A DNA stretch of 43,493 bases. Source: an uncultured Veillonellaceae bacterium. Lineage in GTDB: Bacteria > Bacillota > Negativicutes > Selenomonadales > Selenomonadaceae. Position numbers and translations under genes: made by a program. Location: positions 1 to 43,493 of the forward strand of contig OMZR01000021.1 in assembly GCA_900315575.1 (NCBI GenBank), in the 5' to 3' direction. The notes beneath the pieces are model-generated. The model was not told where the DNA came from, searched no databases, and worked only from the letters and a program-made list of their open reading frames with translations. This document shows positions 1 through 8,010 of the stretch, piece by piece. The stretch's first letter is position 1; every line of letters begins with the position of its first letter.

Positions 1-1461
1 TTCGGCCTTCGTCGCCTTCTTGATGGTCTCGCGATAGGCGATGCGCGGCTTTGCGAGCGTCAGGCCGACATGGTACTTGCTTTCGAGCTTTTCTTCGAGG
101 ATCTTGAGCTGCATCTCGCCGATGCCCGCGAGAATCGTCTCCTTCGTGCCCGCTTCCTTGCGCATGGCGAGCGTCGGGTCGGCTTCCTCGCATTTCGCGA
201 TGGCGGCAAAGAGCTTGTCTTCCTCGCCCTTCTTCTTCGGATGGACGGCCATCTCGAGCATTGGAGTCGGGAACGCGGCCGCTTCGTAGGCAATCGGATG
301 CGCAGTGTCGGCAAGCGTGTCGCCCGTCTGGACATTCGCGAGCTTCGACGTGACGACAATGTCGCCGGCATGTGCGACGGCGACGCTGTGCGCCTGCTTG
401 CCGTGGAGCGTCTGGAGTGCCCCGATGCGCTCCGTGCGGCCCGTCGTGACGTCGAGCACGCTCGTGTCGGCCTTGAGCTTGCCCGAATAAATGCGCAGAT
501 ACGTCTGACGGCCCGCGAGCGGATCGACGGTCGTCTTCCAGGCATAAGCCGAGAACGCATCGCCCACCGCGCGCTCGACAAGTTCTTCTGAGCCCGGCAC
601 CGTGCCGATGACCGTGCGGTCGGCTGGCGACGGCAGGTAGGCCGCGATGCCGTTCAGGAGCTTCTTGACGCCGATGTCGGCTTTGGCCGAGCCGCAGAAG
701 ACCGGGAAGAGCTTGCCATCCGCGATGCCTTTCCGCAGTGCCTCGCCGACCTCGTCCTCGCTGATTTCTTCGCCTTCGAGATATTTCTCGAGGAGCTCGT
801 TGTTGTAGTCGGCCACGGCCTCGATGAGCGTCTGGCGCGCCATTTCGACATCATTGTCGAGATATTCCGGGATGTCCGTCACGACGCAGTCGTCCTCGTC
901 GTGCGGCACGATCTTGCCGTGCATCTTCAAGAGATCGACGACGCCCTGGAATGCCGCTTCCTGGCCGATCGGCAGCTGGACGGGCACGACGCCCGAGCCA
1001 AAGCGCACGCGCAGCTCATCGACGACGCCATGGAAATCCGTGTGCTCGCGATCCATCTTGTTGAGGAAGAACATGCGCGGCAGTTCCTGCTCCTTCGCGA
1101 GGTTCCAGAACTTCTCCGTCTCGACCTCGATGCCCGAATGCGCCGAGACGACGATGACAGCGGCATCGGCTGCATTCATGGCCTCGATGGCCTCACCGAC
1201 GAAATCGGGATAACCCGGCGTGTCGAGGAGGTTCAGCTTGCAGTCGCCCCATTCGCAGGCCGCGAGCTTCGCCTCCATCGTCAGATGGCGCTCCTGTTCC
1301 TCTGGGCTGGCATCGAGCAGGCTCGTGCCGTCATCGACGCTGCCACGGCGCTTCGCCGTGCCCGTGTGGAAGAGGGCATCGTCGAGGAGGCTCGTCTTGC
1401 CGCAGTTGCCGTGCCCGAGGAAGACGACATTCCGGAGATCCTTGCTTTGAAATTCTTTCAT
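1..1461 (-). CDS. fusA: Elongation factor G paralogue (N-terminal part; C-terminus beyond left edge)
   Basis: This is a translation-factor GTPase of the EF-G family; 487 residues are visible and the gene runs off the window. The G domain shows a P-loop GHGNCGKT at about residues 16-23, then DTPGYPDF (G3) and NKMD (G4). Domain II and the start of domain III follow. The P-loop differs from the GHVDAGKT of canonical EF-G and resembles EF-G-like paralogues (EF-G2 type), so it may not be the main translocase. Two adjacent ATGs (1464 and 1461) sit behind GGAGGGG; 1461 gives the better spacing. It is separated from pduO upstream by a strong terminator, so it probably has its own promoter between 1465 and 1520, where TACTATAGT resembles a -10 region. 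Confidence 0.9.
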   Translation of the reverse strand, partial: MKEFQSKDLRNVVFLGHGNCGKTSLLDDALFHTGTAKRRGSVDDGTSLLDASPEEQERHLTMEAKLAACEWGDCKLNLLDTPGYPDFVGEAIEAMNAADAAVIVVSAHSGIEVETEKFWNLAKEQELPRMFFLNKMDREHTDFHGVVDELRVRFGSGVVPVQLPIGQEAAFQGVVDLLKMHGKIVPHDEDDCVVTDIPEYLDNDVEMARQTLIEAVADYNNELLEKYLEGEEISEDEVGEALRKGIADGKLFPVFCGSAKADIGVKKLLNGIAAYLPSPADRTVIGTVPGSEELVERAVGDAFSAYAWKTTVDPLAGRQTYLRIYSGKLKADTSVLDVTTGRTERIGALQTLHGKQAHSVAVAHAGDIVVTSKLANVQTGDTLADTAHPIAYEAAAFPTPMLEMAVHPKKKGEEDKLFAAIAKCEEADPTLAMRKEAGTKETILAGIGEMQLKILEEKLESKYHVGLTLAKPRIAYRETIKKATKAE

Positions 1462-1518
1462 CATGACCCCTCCAATGTGTTTTTCTTCTTTCGCATACTA
1501 TAGTATTCGCCTAATCAG

Positions 1519-1558
1519 AAAAAACTCCTGCAAAATCTGACGAAATTGCAGGAGTTTT
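1519..1558 (-). terminator. Rho-independent terminator after pduO
   Basis: A 13-bp inverted repeat (1521-1533 with 1546-1558, core ACTCCTGCAA) is followed on the minus strand by a run of six T. It lies just downstream of the pduO stop and ends the gamma-carbonic anhydrase/ndk/pduO unit. Confidence 0.85.
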
Positions 1559-1586
1559 CAAATTGTTGCTTCGTATTTTCTGGCAG

Positions 1587-2087
1587 TCAGACGTTCGTCT
1601 CTTCGAGCCGCATGAGCAGGAACGCATAGTCCGAGAGGCGGTTGAGGAAGCGGCGGTCGGTACCGTGGACGTCCTCATGCTCCGCGAGCTCGCAGAAGCG
1701 GCGTTCGGCGCGGCGCACGACCGTGCGCGCATGGTCGAGGCAGGCACCGGCCGGCGTGTCGCCCGGAATCAGGAACGACGTGAGCTTTGGCAGGCGCTCT
1801 TCGATGTCATCCATCGCCGATTCGAGCGCGATGACGTCCTCTTCATGAATGATCGGCCCCTTGTCGAGGCTCGCGATGTCGGCCATGAGGCTCGGAAGCT
1901 TTTTCTGGATGCCGAGGATGGCCGTCTTGACTTCGGCTTTCGTCGCGAACGCGCGTGCCATGCCGAACGCGGCGTCGGCTTCGTCAATCGTGCCATAGAC
2001 ATCGACGCGCAACGAGGATTTCTTCACACGTTCCCCCGTGTAAAGGCCCGTCTCGCCCGCATCGCCGGTTTTCGTATAGACATGCAT
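1587..2087 (-). CDS. pduO: PduO-type ATP:cob(I)alamin adenosyltransferase
   Basis: The enzyme transfers the adenosyl group of ATP to cob(I)alamin to make coenzyme B12. The 166-residue protein has the family's N-terminal TKTGDAGETGLYTG motif, where ATP is bound, and the C-terminal helix motif RTVVRRAERR with the conserved arginines. Length matches single-domain PduO proteins. The ATG at 2087 follows GGAGGGG by six bases; a longer frame upstream has no family similarity. It lies 13 bases after ndk on the same strand and probably shares its transcript. No cobalamin biosynthesis genes are visible nearby, so its B12-dependent partner enzyme is not known from this window. Confidence 0.93.
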   Translation of the reverse strand: MHVYTKTGDAGETGLYTGERVKKSSLRVDVYGTIDEADAAFGMARAFATKAEVKTAILGIQKKLPSLMADIASLDKGPIIHEEDVIALESAMDDIEERLPKLTSFLIPGDTPAGACLDHARTVVRRAERRFCELAEHEDVHGTDRRFLNRLSDYAFLLMRLEETNV

Positions 2088-2100
2088 GGGAGTCCCCTCC

Positions 2101-2520
2101 TCAGTCGTCGTAGATTTCCGTCTCGTTGAAGAAGATATGGATTTCGCGCTCGGCGCTCTCGGGACTGTCGGAAGCATGGACGGCGTTGCGGCGGCCGCTC
2201 GTCGCATAGAGCTTGCGGATCGTGCCCTCGGCAGCGTCGGCCGGATTCGTCTTGCCATGGAGCTCGCGCACGCGATGGATGACATCGTCGCCCATGAGCA
2301 CCATCGCGACAATCGGCCCCGACGTCATGAAGCCGCTGAGGTCTTCGTAATACGGCCGTCCGATGTGCTCGGCATAGTGAATCGAAGCGAGCCGCCGATC
2401 CATCCTGAGCATCTTCATCGCGGCAATGCGGAAGCCTTTCTCTTCATAAATCTTGATGATGTCACCCACATGATGGGCAGCGAAAGCATCCGGCTTGATG
2501 AGTACGAGCGTTTTTTCCAT
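2101..2520 (-). CDS. ndk: Nucleoside diphosphate kinase
   Basis: This enzyme balances nucleoside triphosphate pools by moving the gamma-phosphate of ATP to NDPs through a phosphohistidine. The 139-residue protein starts MEKTLVLIKPDA and carries the catalytic histidine in NAVHASDS near residue 115. The family's RPYYEDLSGFMTSGP segment is intact. The start has GGAG about 11 bases upstream. It is the second gene of a three-gene unit (gamma-carbonic anhydrase-like, ndk, pduO). Confidence 0.96.
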   Translation of the reverse strand: MEKTLVLIKPDAFAAHHVGDIIKIYEEKGFRIAAMKMLRMDRRLASIHYAEHIGRPYYEDLSGFMTSGPIVAMVLMGDDVIHRVRELHGKTNPADAAEGTIRKLYATSGRRNAVHASDSPESAEREIHIFFNETEIYDD

Positions 2521-2558
2521 AAAACAGGTTTCTCCTTTGGGTGGTTTTTTTCAAAAAT

Positions 2559-3077
2559 TCAAAGCAATTCTGCCTTGTATTTCTTTGCGAGTTCCGCATG
2601 CGCCAGCGCGGATTCGTGCAGCGCCTGGATCTCATCGTCGCGCAGTGCGCGGATGATCTTGGCAGGATTGCCGTAGACAATGGAATTGTCAGGAATCTTC
2701 TTGTGCTGGGTGATCAGCGACCCCGCACCAATGATGCAGTTCTCGCCGATTTCCGTGTAGCCGAGCAAGATGGCGCCCATGCCGATCAGCGTGTTCGAGC
2801 CGATGGACTTGCTGTGCACGATAGCGTTGTGGCCGATCATGACATAGCTGCCAATCGTCAGCGGACAGTCGCCCATGACGTGGATCGTCGCGTTGTCCTG
2901 GATGTTCGTGCAGCGCCCGATGCGGATCGGCTGGAAATCGCCGCGCACGACGCTGGCAAACCAGACGCTCGAATCCTTGCCGATGACGACGTCGCCGGCC
3001 ACGCATGCCGTCGGCGCAATGAAGACCGACGGATCGACCTTGGGCCGCTTGCCCTTGTATGGTACGATGAGCCCCAT
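2559..3077 (-). CDS. Gamma-carbonic anhydrase family / hexapeptide-repeat protein
   Basis: This 172-residue left-handed beta-helix protein of the YrdA/CaiE/gamma-carbonic anhydrase family would form a trimer binding metal through histidines between subunits. The hexapeptide repeats run through most of the protein (GDVVIG, IGSYVMIGHN, IGSNTLIGMG, IGENCIIGAG). Metal-binding candidates are the histidines in NATIHV and MIGHNAIVH. The N-terminus MGLIVPYKGKRPKVD fits the family. ATG at 3077 follows GGAGG by eight bases and was preferred to an ATG 15 bases upstream that overlaps the ribosome-binding site. Real activity is uncertain: many members have no detectable carbonic anhydrase activity. Confidence 0.9.
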   Translation of the reverse strand: MGLIVPYKGKRPKVDPSVFIAPTACVAGDVVIGKDSSVWFASVVRGDFQPIRIGRCTNIQDNATIHVMGDCPLTIGSYVMIGHNAIVHSKSIGSNTLIGMGAILLGYTEIGENCIIGAGSLITQHKKIPDNSIVYGNPAKIIRALRDDEIQALHESALAHAELAKKYKAELL

Positions 3078-3131
3078 AAAAATCGCCTCCATGATGAATT
3101 TGTTATTATCTTATCTCATTTCCTACTGTCT

Positions 3132-3160
3132 ATTATAGCCGAATAGAAATGAGATGTAAA
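3132..3160 (-). promoter_or_regulatory. Sigma-70-type promoter for the gamma-CA/ndk/pduO unit
   Basis: On the minus strand, TTTACA (3155-3160) and TATAAT (3132-3137) are separated by exactly 17 bases, giving a near-consensus promoter about 55 bases before the start codon at 3077. Confidence 0.8.
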
Positions 3161-3215
3161 CACTTCCAATCAATTCATCATCAAGACGTTGGCTTCGAGT
3201 TTCATCGCATCGTTA

Positions 3216-4442
3216 TCATACTTTCATAAGAACGCGGAGGCGCGCCGCCTGCTGGGCAAAAATCCAGTCGGCAATCGCACGACCTTCGAGCGTCTTCGGC
3301 GCATCGCGGCCCGAAATCTTCATGAGCTCGGCCGCCCACGATTCGCCGTTTTCAAGATACGGCGGCAGGCTGTCGTGGTCGGCGCGGATAACGGCATTGA
3401 AAGACGCGAACGAGAGCGGCGACTTCCGGATGGCGAGCAGGAGCTGCGTGATTTTTCCGAGCTTCGTCAGCCGCGCCGCGCGCATGTGCTCGCGGATGAC
3501 GAACGCCGCCGCCTGCCGCCACGCCTTCGGGAAATGCATGCGCGCATCCCACGATGCGAGGACGTCCCCGCCCTTGAGTTCGTGGCCGTAGTGATGCGGC
3601 AGCAGGCCCTCTGGCGTCACGCCCTTGCCGATGTCGTGCGCGAGACCGCAAAACCGCGCGAGCACATCATCGGTCTCCGCCGCAACCTTGTCAACGACGA
3701 GCATCGTATGCTCGAATGCATCGCCCTCGGGATGGAACGCGACGGGCTGCGTCTTGCCGATCAGCGCGAAGAGCTCGGGGAACGTCGCATCGAGCAGCCC
3801 CGCGGCATGCAGCCATCGAAAAAACTGCGACGGCCGCCGCGCCGTGAGCGCCCGCGAAAGTTCGCCAAACAGCCGTTCCGATGGCTCGGCCAGTAGTTCC
3901 TCGCGGCAGGCACGCATGTAAGCAAGCGTCTCATCCGTGATGGAAAAATCGAACAGCGCCGCCTGCCGCGCCGCCCGCAGCGCCCGCACGGGGTCTTCCG
4001 TGAAGTGCTCGGAGACCGCGCGCACGCGACGCTGCGCGATGTCCTCCCGCCCGCCGTAGGGGTCGAGCAGTGTTCCGTCCGGCAGCTCCCGCGCCATGCT
4101 GTTCATCGTCGTGTCGCGGCGGTAGAGGTCTTCCTCAATCGTGACTTCGGGCGAGAACGCGACGTCGAAACCGCGATAACCCGCCCCCGTCTTGCGTTCG
4201 CGCCGCGCAAAGGCGACCTCGCAGGAATGGCCGTCAATGGGCACGAGGTAGACGGGAAACGACCGGCCGACGCGCGGGGCGTCTGGGAAGAGCGCACGAA
4301 AATCCCCCTCGGCGATGCCGCTCACGACATAGTCCTTGTCAGCCGCCGCCACGCCGCGCAACTCGTCACGCACAAAGCCGCCGACAAGAAAGACCCGCGC
4401 GCCCGCCGCGCGGAGCTTCGCGACAAATTCCGTCTCTTTCAA
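3216..4442 (-). CDS. cca: CCA tRNA nucleotidyltransferase with HD domain
   Basis: This enzyme adds or repairs the 3'-CCA end of tRNAs. The 408-residue protein begins with the polymerase-beta-type nucleotidyltransferase head (LVGGFVRDELRG, then DKDYVVSG and RRDTTMNSMA). Next come the RNA-binding neck (EDPVRALRAARQ) and a C-terminal HD domain (GLAHDIGKG, HHYGHE), as in multifunctional CCA enzymes. The start is TTG at 4442, with GGAGGTG five to six bases upstream; no ATG fits. The C-terminus may be altered: a one-base change in an AAA run near 3223 would extend the frame by about 16 residues (see findings). It lies 31 bases past the thrB terminator and shows no strong promoter of its own. Confidence 0.92.
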   Translation of the reverse strand: MKETEFVAKLRAAGARVFLVGGFVRDELRGVAAADKDYVVSGIAEGDFRALFPDAPRVGRSFPVYLVPIDGHSCEVAFARRERKTGAGYRGFDVAFSPEVTIEEDLYRRDTTMNSMARELPDGTLLDPYGGREDIAQRRVRAVSEHFTEDPVRALRAARQAALFDFSITDETLAYMRACREELLAEPSERLFGELSRALTARRPSQFFRWLHAAGLLDATFPELFALIGKTQPVAFHPEGDAFEHTMLVVDKVAAETDDVLARFCGLAHDIGKGVTPEGLLPHHYGHELKGGDVLASWDARMHFPKAWRQAAAFVIREHMRAARLTKLGKITQLLLAIRKSPLSFASFNAVIRADHDSLPPYLENGESWAAELMKISGRDAPKTLEGRAIADWIFAQQAARLRVLMKV

Positions 4443-4473
4443 TCTTTCACCTCCCTCCGATACCTGCGTCCTC

Positions 4474-4506
4474 AAAAAAAGCTGCTGCACGCTGGCAGCA
4501 GCTTTT
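4474..4506 (-). terminator. Rho-independent terminator after thrB
   Basis: A GC-rich hairpin (AAAGCTGCTGC / GCAGCAGCTTT) is followed on the minus strand by seven T. It begins directly after the thrB stop codon and ends the threonine operon. Confidence 0.9.
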
Positions 4507-5448
4507 TCATGCTTGATGATTGCGATTGACAATATGTGCGCCGCGCGTATCGAGGCCGAGGTGCTTGATCTCGGCCTTGACGCCATGCTTCTCGAATGCT
4601 TCGCGCATGGCCTCGCCCACGGCTTCTTCACGTTCGTCCCGTTCCTCGACAAAGGAAATGAGGCACGGCCCCGCGCCCGAGAGCACCGTGCCGAGCGCTC
4701 CGGCCGCGCGGGCGGCGCGGAAGACATCGTACATGCCTGGAATGAGCTGTGCGCGGTACGGCTGATGCAGCGCATCGTCAAACGACCGCCGCAGGAAATA
4801 GGCACTGCCCTTCATAAGTGCTGCCACGAGCATGGACGCACGGCCGATGTTGAAGATGGCATCGGCACGCGGCACGGTTTCTGGCAGAACTTCGCGCGCC
4901 TTCTTTGTCGGCAGAAAGAAGTCCGGCACAGCGACGACGAAGCGCAGACGGATCTTCGGCAGAAACGAGAAGCTTTCGACATGGCGCCCCTTCATCGTGC
5001 TGACCGTGAAGCCGCCGAAAATGGCAGGCGCGACATTGTCGGGATGGCCTTCGATTTCCGTCGCGAGCTGCAGGAGTTCGCGGCGGTTGTACTTGTTGCC
5101 GATGATGACGTTCGCGGCCTTGAGCCCCGAGACGATGGCCGTCGCGCTCGACCCAAGGCCGCGCGAGAGCGGCACCTCGTTCTTCATACGGATGATGGCA
5201 CCCTGGTATTCCTTTTCATGATGCGAACGTTCGAGCAAGAGCTGGATGGAACGCCAGACGATGTTGCGGTCGTCCTCAGGAATGCGCCCCGCGCCCTCCC
5301 CTTCGACGGAAATCGAGAGCCCCGGCCGCTCCGTCAGCGTCAGTTCGAGTTCATTATAAAGATTGCACGCGAGTCCGAGCGTGTCGAAGCCGGCGCCGAG
5401 ATTGGCGCTCGTGCCCGGCACGCGGACGCGGATGCTGCGATCTGCCAT
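4507..5448 (-). CDS. thrB: Homoserine kinase
   Basis: This enzyme phosphorylates homoserine for threonine synthesis. The 313-residue GHMP-kinase protein has N-terminal VPGTSANLGAGFDTLG and the ATP-binding motif PLSRGLGSSATA at about 93-104. The C-terminal GAVLSGAGP-type segment appears as GTVLSGAGPCL. The ATG at 5448 follows GGGGG by seven bases; hom ends only four bases upstream, so the two are translationally close. No threonine synthase gene is in the window. Confidence 0.95.
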   Translation of the reverse strand: MADRSIRVRVPGTSANLGAGFDTLGLACNLYNELELTLTERPGLSISVEGEGAGRIPEDDRNIVWRSIQLLLERSHHEKEYQGAIIRMKNEVPLSRGLGSSATAIVSGLKAANVIIGNKYNRRELLQLATEIEGHPDNVAPAIFGGFTVSTMKGRHVESFSFLPKIRLRFVVAVPDFFLPTKKAREVLPETVPRADAIFNIGRASMLVAALMKGSAYFLRRSFDDALHQPYRAQLIPGMYDVFRAARAAGALGTVLSGAGPCLISFVEERDEREEAVGEAMREAFEKHGVKAEIKHLGLDTRGAHIVNRNHQA

Positions 5449-5452
5449 GCGA

Positions 5453-6748
5453 TTACCCCCGGTCATTTTCTACGCGGATGAGATTGCGGACTTCACTCAC
5501 AACCGGCAACGCCTTCAGCACGCCGAGCGCTGCGAGGATGTTCGCATGCGAGACACAGTGCGTGATCGCGACGATTTCCGCATGCTCGTTGCCGTCGCGC
5601 TGTGTCTGGATGACCGACTGCAGGCTCACGTCGGCATTGCCGAACGCCGTCGCAATCGCGCCGAGCACGCCGGGCTTGTCCTCGACAAGCAGGCGCACGT
5701 AATACGACGACTGCGTCTTCTCAATCGGGCAGAGCACTTTTTCGCGGTAGCAGGTGCAGTTCAGGCGGCCGAACGAATGCGTAACGATGTCGCGCGAGAC
5801 ATCGATGATGTCCGCGACGACGGCCGATGCCGTCGGCAGGCTGCCTGCGCCCGGGCCATAGAACATCGCCTCGCCAATCGCGTTGCCGCGCACGAAGATG
5901 GCATTGTAGACGCCATTGACGGACGCGAGCGGATGCTCTTTCGGCAAAAAGACCGGATGGACGCGCACGTTGATGCCGTCGTCCGTCTCCTTGCCGATGG
6001 CAAGCAGCTTCACGACATAGCCGAGGTTCTTTGCATAGCTGATATCTTCCGGCGTGATCTTCGTGATGCCTTCGACGGAGACATCCGCGAGGCTGATGCG
6101 CATGTTGAACGCGATGGACGAAAGGATGGCCGCCTTGCGCGCGGCGTCGAGGCCATCGACATCGGCCGAAGGATTCGCTTCGGCGTAGCCTTTTTCCTGC
6201 GCCTCCTTCAGCACGTCATCATAGCTCATGCCTTCCTCGCTCATCTTCGTCAGCATGTAGTTCGTCGTGCCGTTCACGATGCCGAGGACTTCTGAAATGC
6301 GGTTGGCCGTCAGGCACTGTTTCAGCGGCATGATGATCGGGATGCCGCCGCCGACGCTCGCCTCGAAGCGGAAATCGACGTCATGCTTTTCCGCCATGTC
6401 GAAGAGCTCCTGGCCGAACTGCGCAACGACATCCTTGTTCGCCGTCACGACGCTCTTGCCCGCTTCCATGGCGCGGAGCATGTACTCCTTTGCCGGATGC
6501 AGGCCGCCCATGGCCTCGACGACGACCGAGATTTCCTCATCCTCGAGGATGTCCTCCACACGGTCCGTGAGCTCGACGCCGTCCAAGTATGGACGCGGCT
6601 TCTTCTTGTCGCGCACGAGGACTTTTGCCAGCACGAGACGTGTGCCGACGCGCGCCGTGATTTCTTCCATGTTCTCCTTCAGTACCCGAACAACGCCCGA
6701 ACCGACCGTGCCGGAACCGAGGAGACCGATCTTGATGGCTTCTTTCAT
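5453..6748 (-). CDS. hom: Homoserine dehydrogenase with C-terminal ACT domain
   Basis: This enzyme reduces aspartate semialdehyde to homoserine with NAD(P)H. The 431-residue protein has the nucleotide-binding loop GSGTVGSG (11-18), the catalytic-domain motifs VNGTTNYMLTKM and DVDGLDAARKAAIL, and a C-terminal ACT domain from about 350. The ACT domain suggests feedback control by an amino acid, usually threonine. The start at 6748 has AGAGGTG upstream. It sits between an ACT-domain regulator gene and thrB in one operon. Confidence 0.96.
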   Translation of the reverse strand: MKEAIKIGLLGSGTVGSGVVRVLKENMEEITARVGTRLVLAKVLVRDKKKPRPYLDGVELTDRVEDILEDEEISVVVEAMGGLHPAKEYMLRAMEAGKSVVTANKDVVAQFGQELFDMAEKHDVDFRFEASVGGGIPIIMPLKQCLTANRISEVLGIVNGTTNYMLTKMSEEGMSYDDVLKEAQEKGYAEANPSADVDGLDAARKAAILSSIAFNMRISLADVSVEGITKITPEDISYAKNLGYVVKLLAIGKETDDGINVRVHPVFLPKEHPLASVNGVYNAIFVRGNAIGEAMFYGPGAGSLPTASAVVADIIDVSRDIVTHSFGRLNCTCYREKVLCPIEKTQSSYYVRLLVEDKPGVLGAIATAFGNADVSLQSVIQTQRDGNEHAEIVAITHCVSHANILAALGVLKALPVVSEVRNLIRVENDRG

Positions 6749-6773
6749 ATCGACACACCTCTTTCCTTTTCCT

Positions 6774-7220
6774 TCACGCCTGGCCGAGCACTTCGAGCCG
6801 CTTGACGCCATCGACCATGCGGAGCTTGTCAAGGAGCGCCTCGAGGTCGACGGAGAGCTGTGCCGTCTCGATGGAAACCGTTGCATTCGCCACGCCCTGC
6901 AGGGGAATGCCCTGATTAATCGTCAGCACGCTGCCCGAATCCTGCGAAATCGTATTGAGCACGCTTGAAAGCACGCCCTTTTTGTGCTCCAGCAGGAACG
7001 TCAGCGTGACGATCTTGTTCTGGCTCGCCTCGTAGAACGGGAACACATAGTCCTTGTACTTGTAATACGCGCTGCGCGAGAGATCCATTTTCTCGACCGC
7101 CTCATTGATCGTGCGCGCATCCCCGCGCTTCAGCATCTCTTTGACGCGGATCGTCTTCTTGATTGCTTCCGGCAGAATCTCCTCACGTACGAGGAAGAAC
7201 CCATTCTTCTCTTTTTCCAT
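6774..7220 (-). CDS. pheB: ACT domain-containing protein (PheB/UPF0735 type)
   Basis: This small 148-residue protein has an N-terminal helical part with the look of a helix-turn-helix (NEAVEKMDLSRSAYYKYKD, about 38-56) and a C-terminal ACT domain (about 70-146). The family is often annotated as PheB or an ACT-domain regulator and is commonly found upstream of hom in Firmicutes. Its role is not firmly established; regulation of the threonine genes by amino-acid binding is an inference from the domain pair and the operon position. The ATG at 7220 follows GGAGG by seven bases. A perfect 13-base palindrome lies in its leader. Confidence 0.85.
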   Translation of the reverse strand: MEKEKNGFFLVREEILPEAIKKTIRVKEMLKRGDARTINEAVEKMDLSRSAYYKYKDYVFPFYEASQNKIVTLTFLLEHKKGVLSSVLNTISQDSGSVLTINQGIPLQGVANATVSIETAQLSVDLEALLDKLRMVDGVKRLEVLGQA

Positions 7221-7239
7221 ATTCTGGCCTCCAAGGTAT

Positions 7240-7252
7240 CATACGTCGTATG
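7240..7252. promoter_or_regulatory. Palindrome CATACGTCGTATG, candidate operator of the threonine operon
   Basis: A perfect palindrome around a central T/A lies between the -10 region (7286-7291) and the ribosome-binding site of the ACT-domain gene. Its position suits a repressor or an autoregulatory site. Which protein binds it is unknown; the helix-turn-helix-like ACT protein encoded next to it is one candidate. Confidence 0.45.
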
Positions 7253-7285
7253 TTTATTTAGCATTCTTGTTCGTGTCTGTGGGAT

Positions 7286-7291
7286 ATTATA
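7286..7291 (-). promoter_or_regulatory. -10 element (TATAAT) of the pheB-hom-thrB operon
   Basis: A consensus TATAAT lies on the minus strand about 65 bases before the ACT gene start. The -35 region is poor (TAGCAT at 17 bases), which may mean an activator or a weak promoter. Confidence 0.6.
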
Positions 7292-7339
7292 CCATCAAAC
7301 GTCCGTAAATGCTACCCTGGATTTCAAAAATGTCCACGA

Positions 7340-7385
7340 AAAGAGGGCAGATGACCTGAAAACGTTACATCTGCCCTCTGTTTTT
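7340..7385 (-). terminator. Terminator after plsY, possibly bidirectional
   Basis: A perfect 12-bp stem (AGAGGGCAGATG, 7342-7353, with 7368-7379) is followed by T-rich sequence in both directions. It ends the der-plsY transcript read on the minus strand. Confidence 0.85.
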
Positions 7386-7407
7386 CACAAAACTTCCAAA
7401 AACATTG

Positions 7408-8007
7408 TCACCGATGTCCGGCGTGAATCTTGCTCTCCGTGCCTGAAAGCAGGCGTCCGATGTTCGCGTGGTGGCGCACGATGATCAGCAGGGCTGCCAG
7501 CAGGCCGAAGATGATGTATTCATAGCTGTAGCCGAAGAGCCAGGCCATGACAGGCACGAGCGCGGCCGCGACGATGGAGCCGAGCGAGACGTAGCGCGTG
7601 ACCGCGACGATGGCGAGCCAGACGACGAAAACGATGAGCGTCGGCACGGGCATGAGCATGAGGATGACGCCGAGGCCCGTCGCGACGCCTTTGCCGCCAT
7701 GGAACTGCATGAAAATCGACAACGAATGGCCGATGATCGCAAAGATGCCGCAGAGGATCATCGCGGTGGGCGTGCCGACAAGCACGCTGCCGAGCCAGAC
7801 GGAGACGAGGCCTTTCAGCATGTCGAGGAAGAAAATCAGGAAGCCCGGGCCCTTGCCGAGCGTGCGCCAGGCATTCGTCGCGCCGATGTTGTGGCTGCCA
7901 TATTTCCGAAGGTCGGTCTGCCAGAGCGCCTTGCCGAGCCAGAGACCGTTCGGGATGGAGCCAAGCAAGTAGCTCACGACCAGCGAGAAAATCAGCATGA
8001 GGCTCAT
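7408..8007 (-). CDS. plsY: Acyl-phosphate:glycerol-3-phosphate acyltransferase PlsY
   Basis: This integral membrane enzyme makes 1-acyl-glycerol-3-phosphate, the first step of phospholipid synthesis, using acyl phosphate. The 199-residue protein has several membrane helices and the conserved loops GSIPNG (16-21), YGSHNIGATN (36-45) and GHSLSIFMQFHGGKGVATG (93-111). The ATG at 8007 follows GGAGG by eight bases. It starts three bases after the der stop. PlsC, which does the next acylation, is encoded at 12986. Confidence 0.96.
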   Translation of the reverse strand: MSLMLIFSLVVSYLLGSIPNGLWLGKALWQTDLRKYGSHNIGATNAWRTLGKGPGFLIFFLDMLKGLVSVWLGSVLVGTPTAMILCGIFAIIGHSLSIFMQFHGGKGVATGLGVILMLMPVPTLIVFVVWLAIVAVTRYVSLGSIVAAALVPVMAWLFGYSYEYIIFGLLAALLIIVRHHANIGRLLSGTESKIHAGHR

Positions 8008-8010
8008 CTC

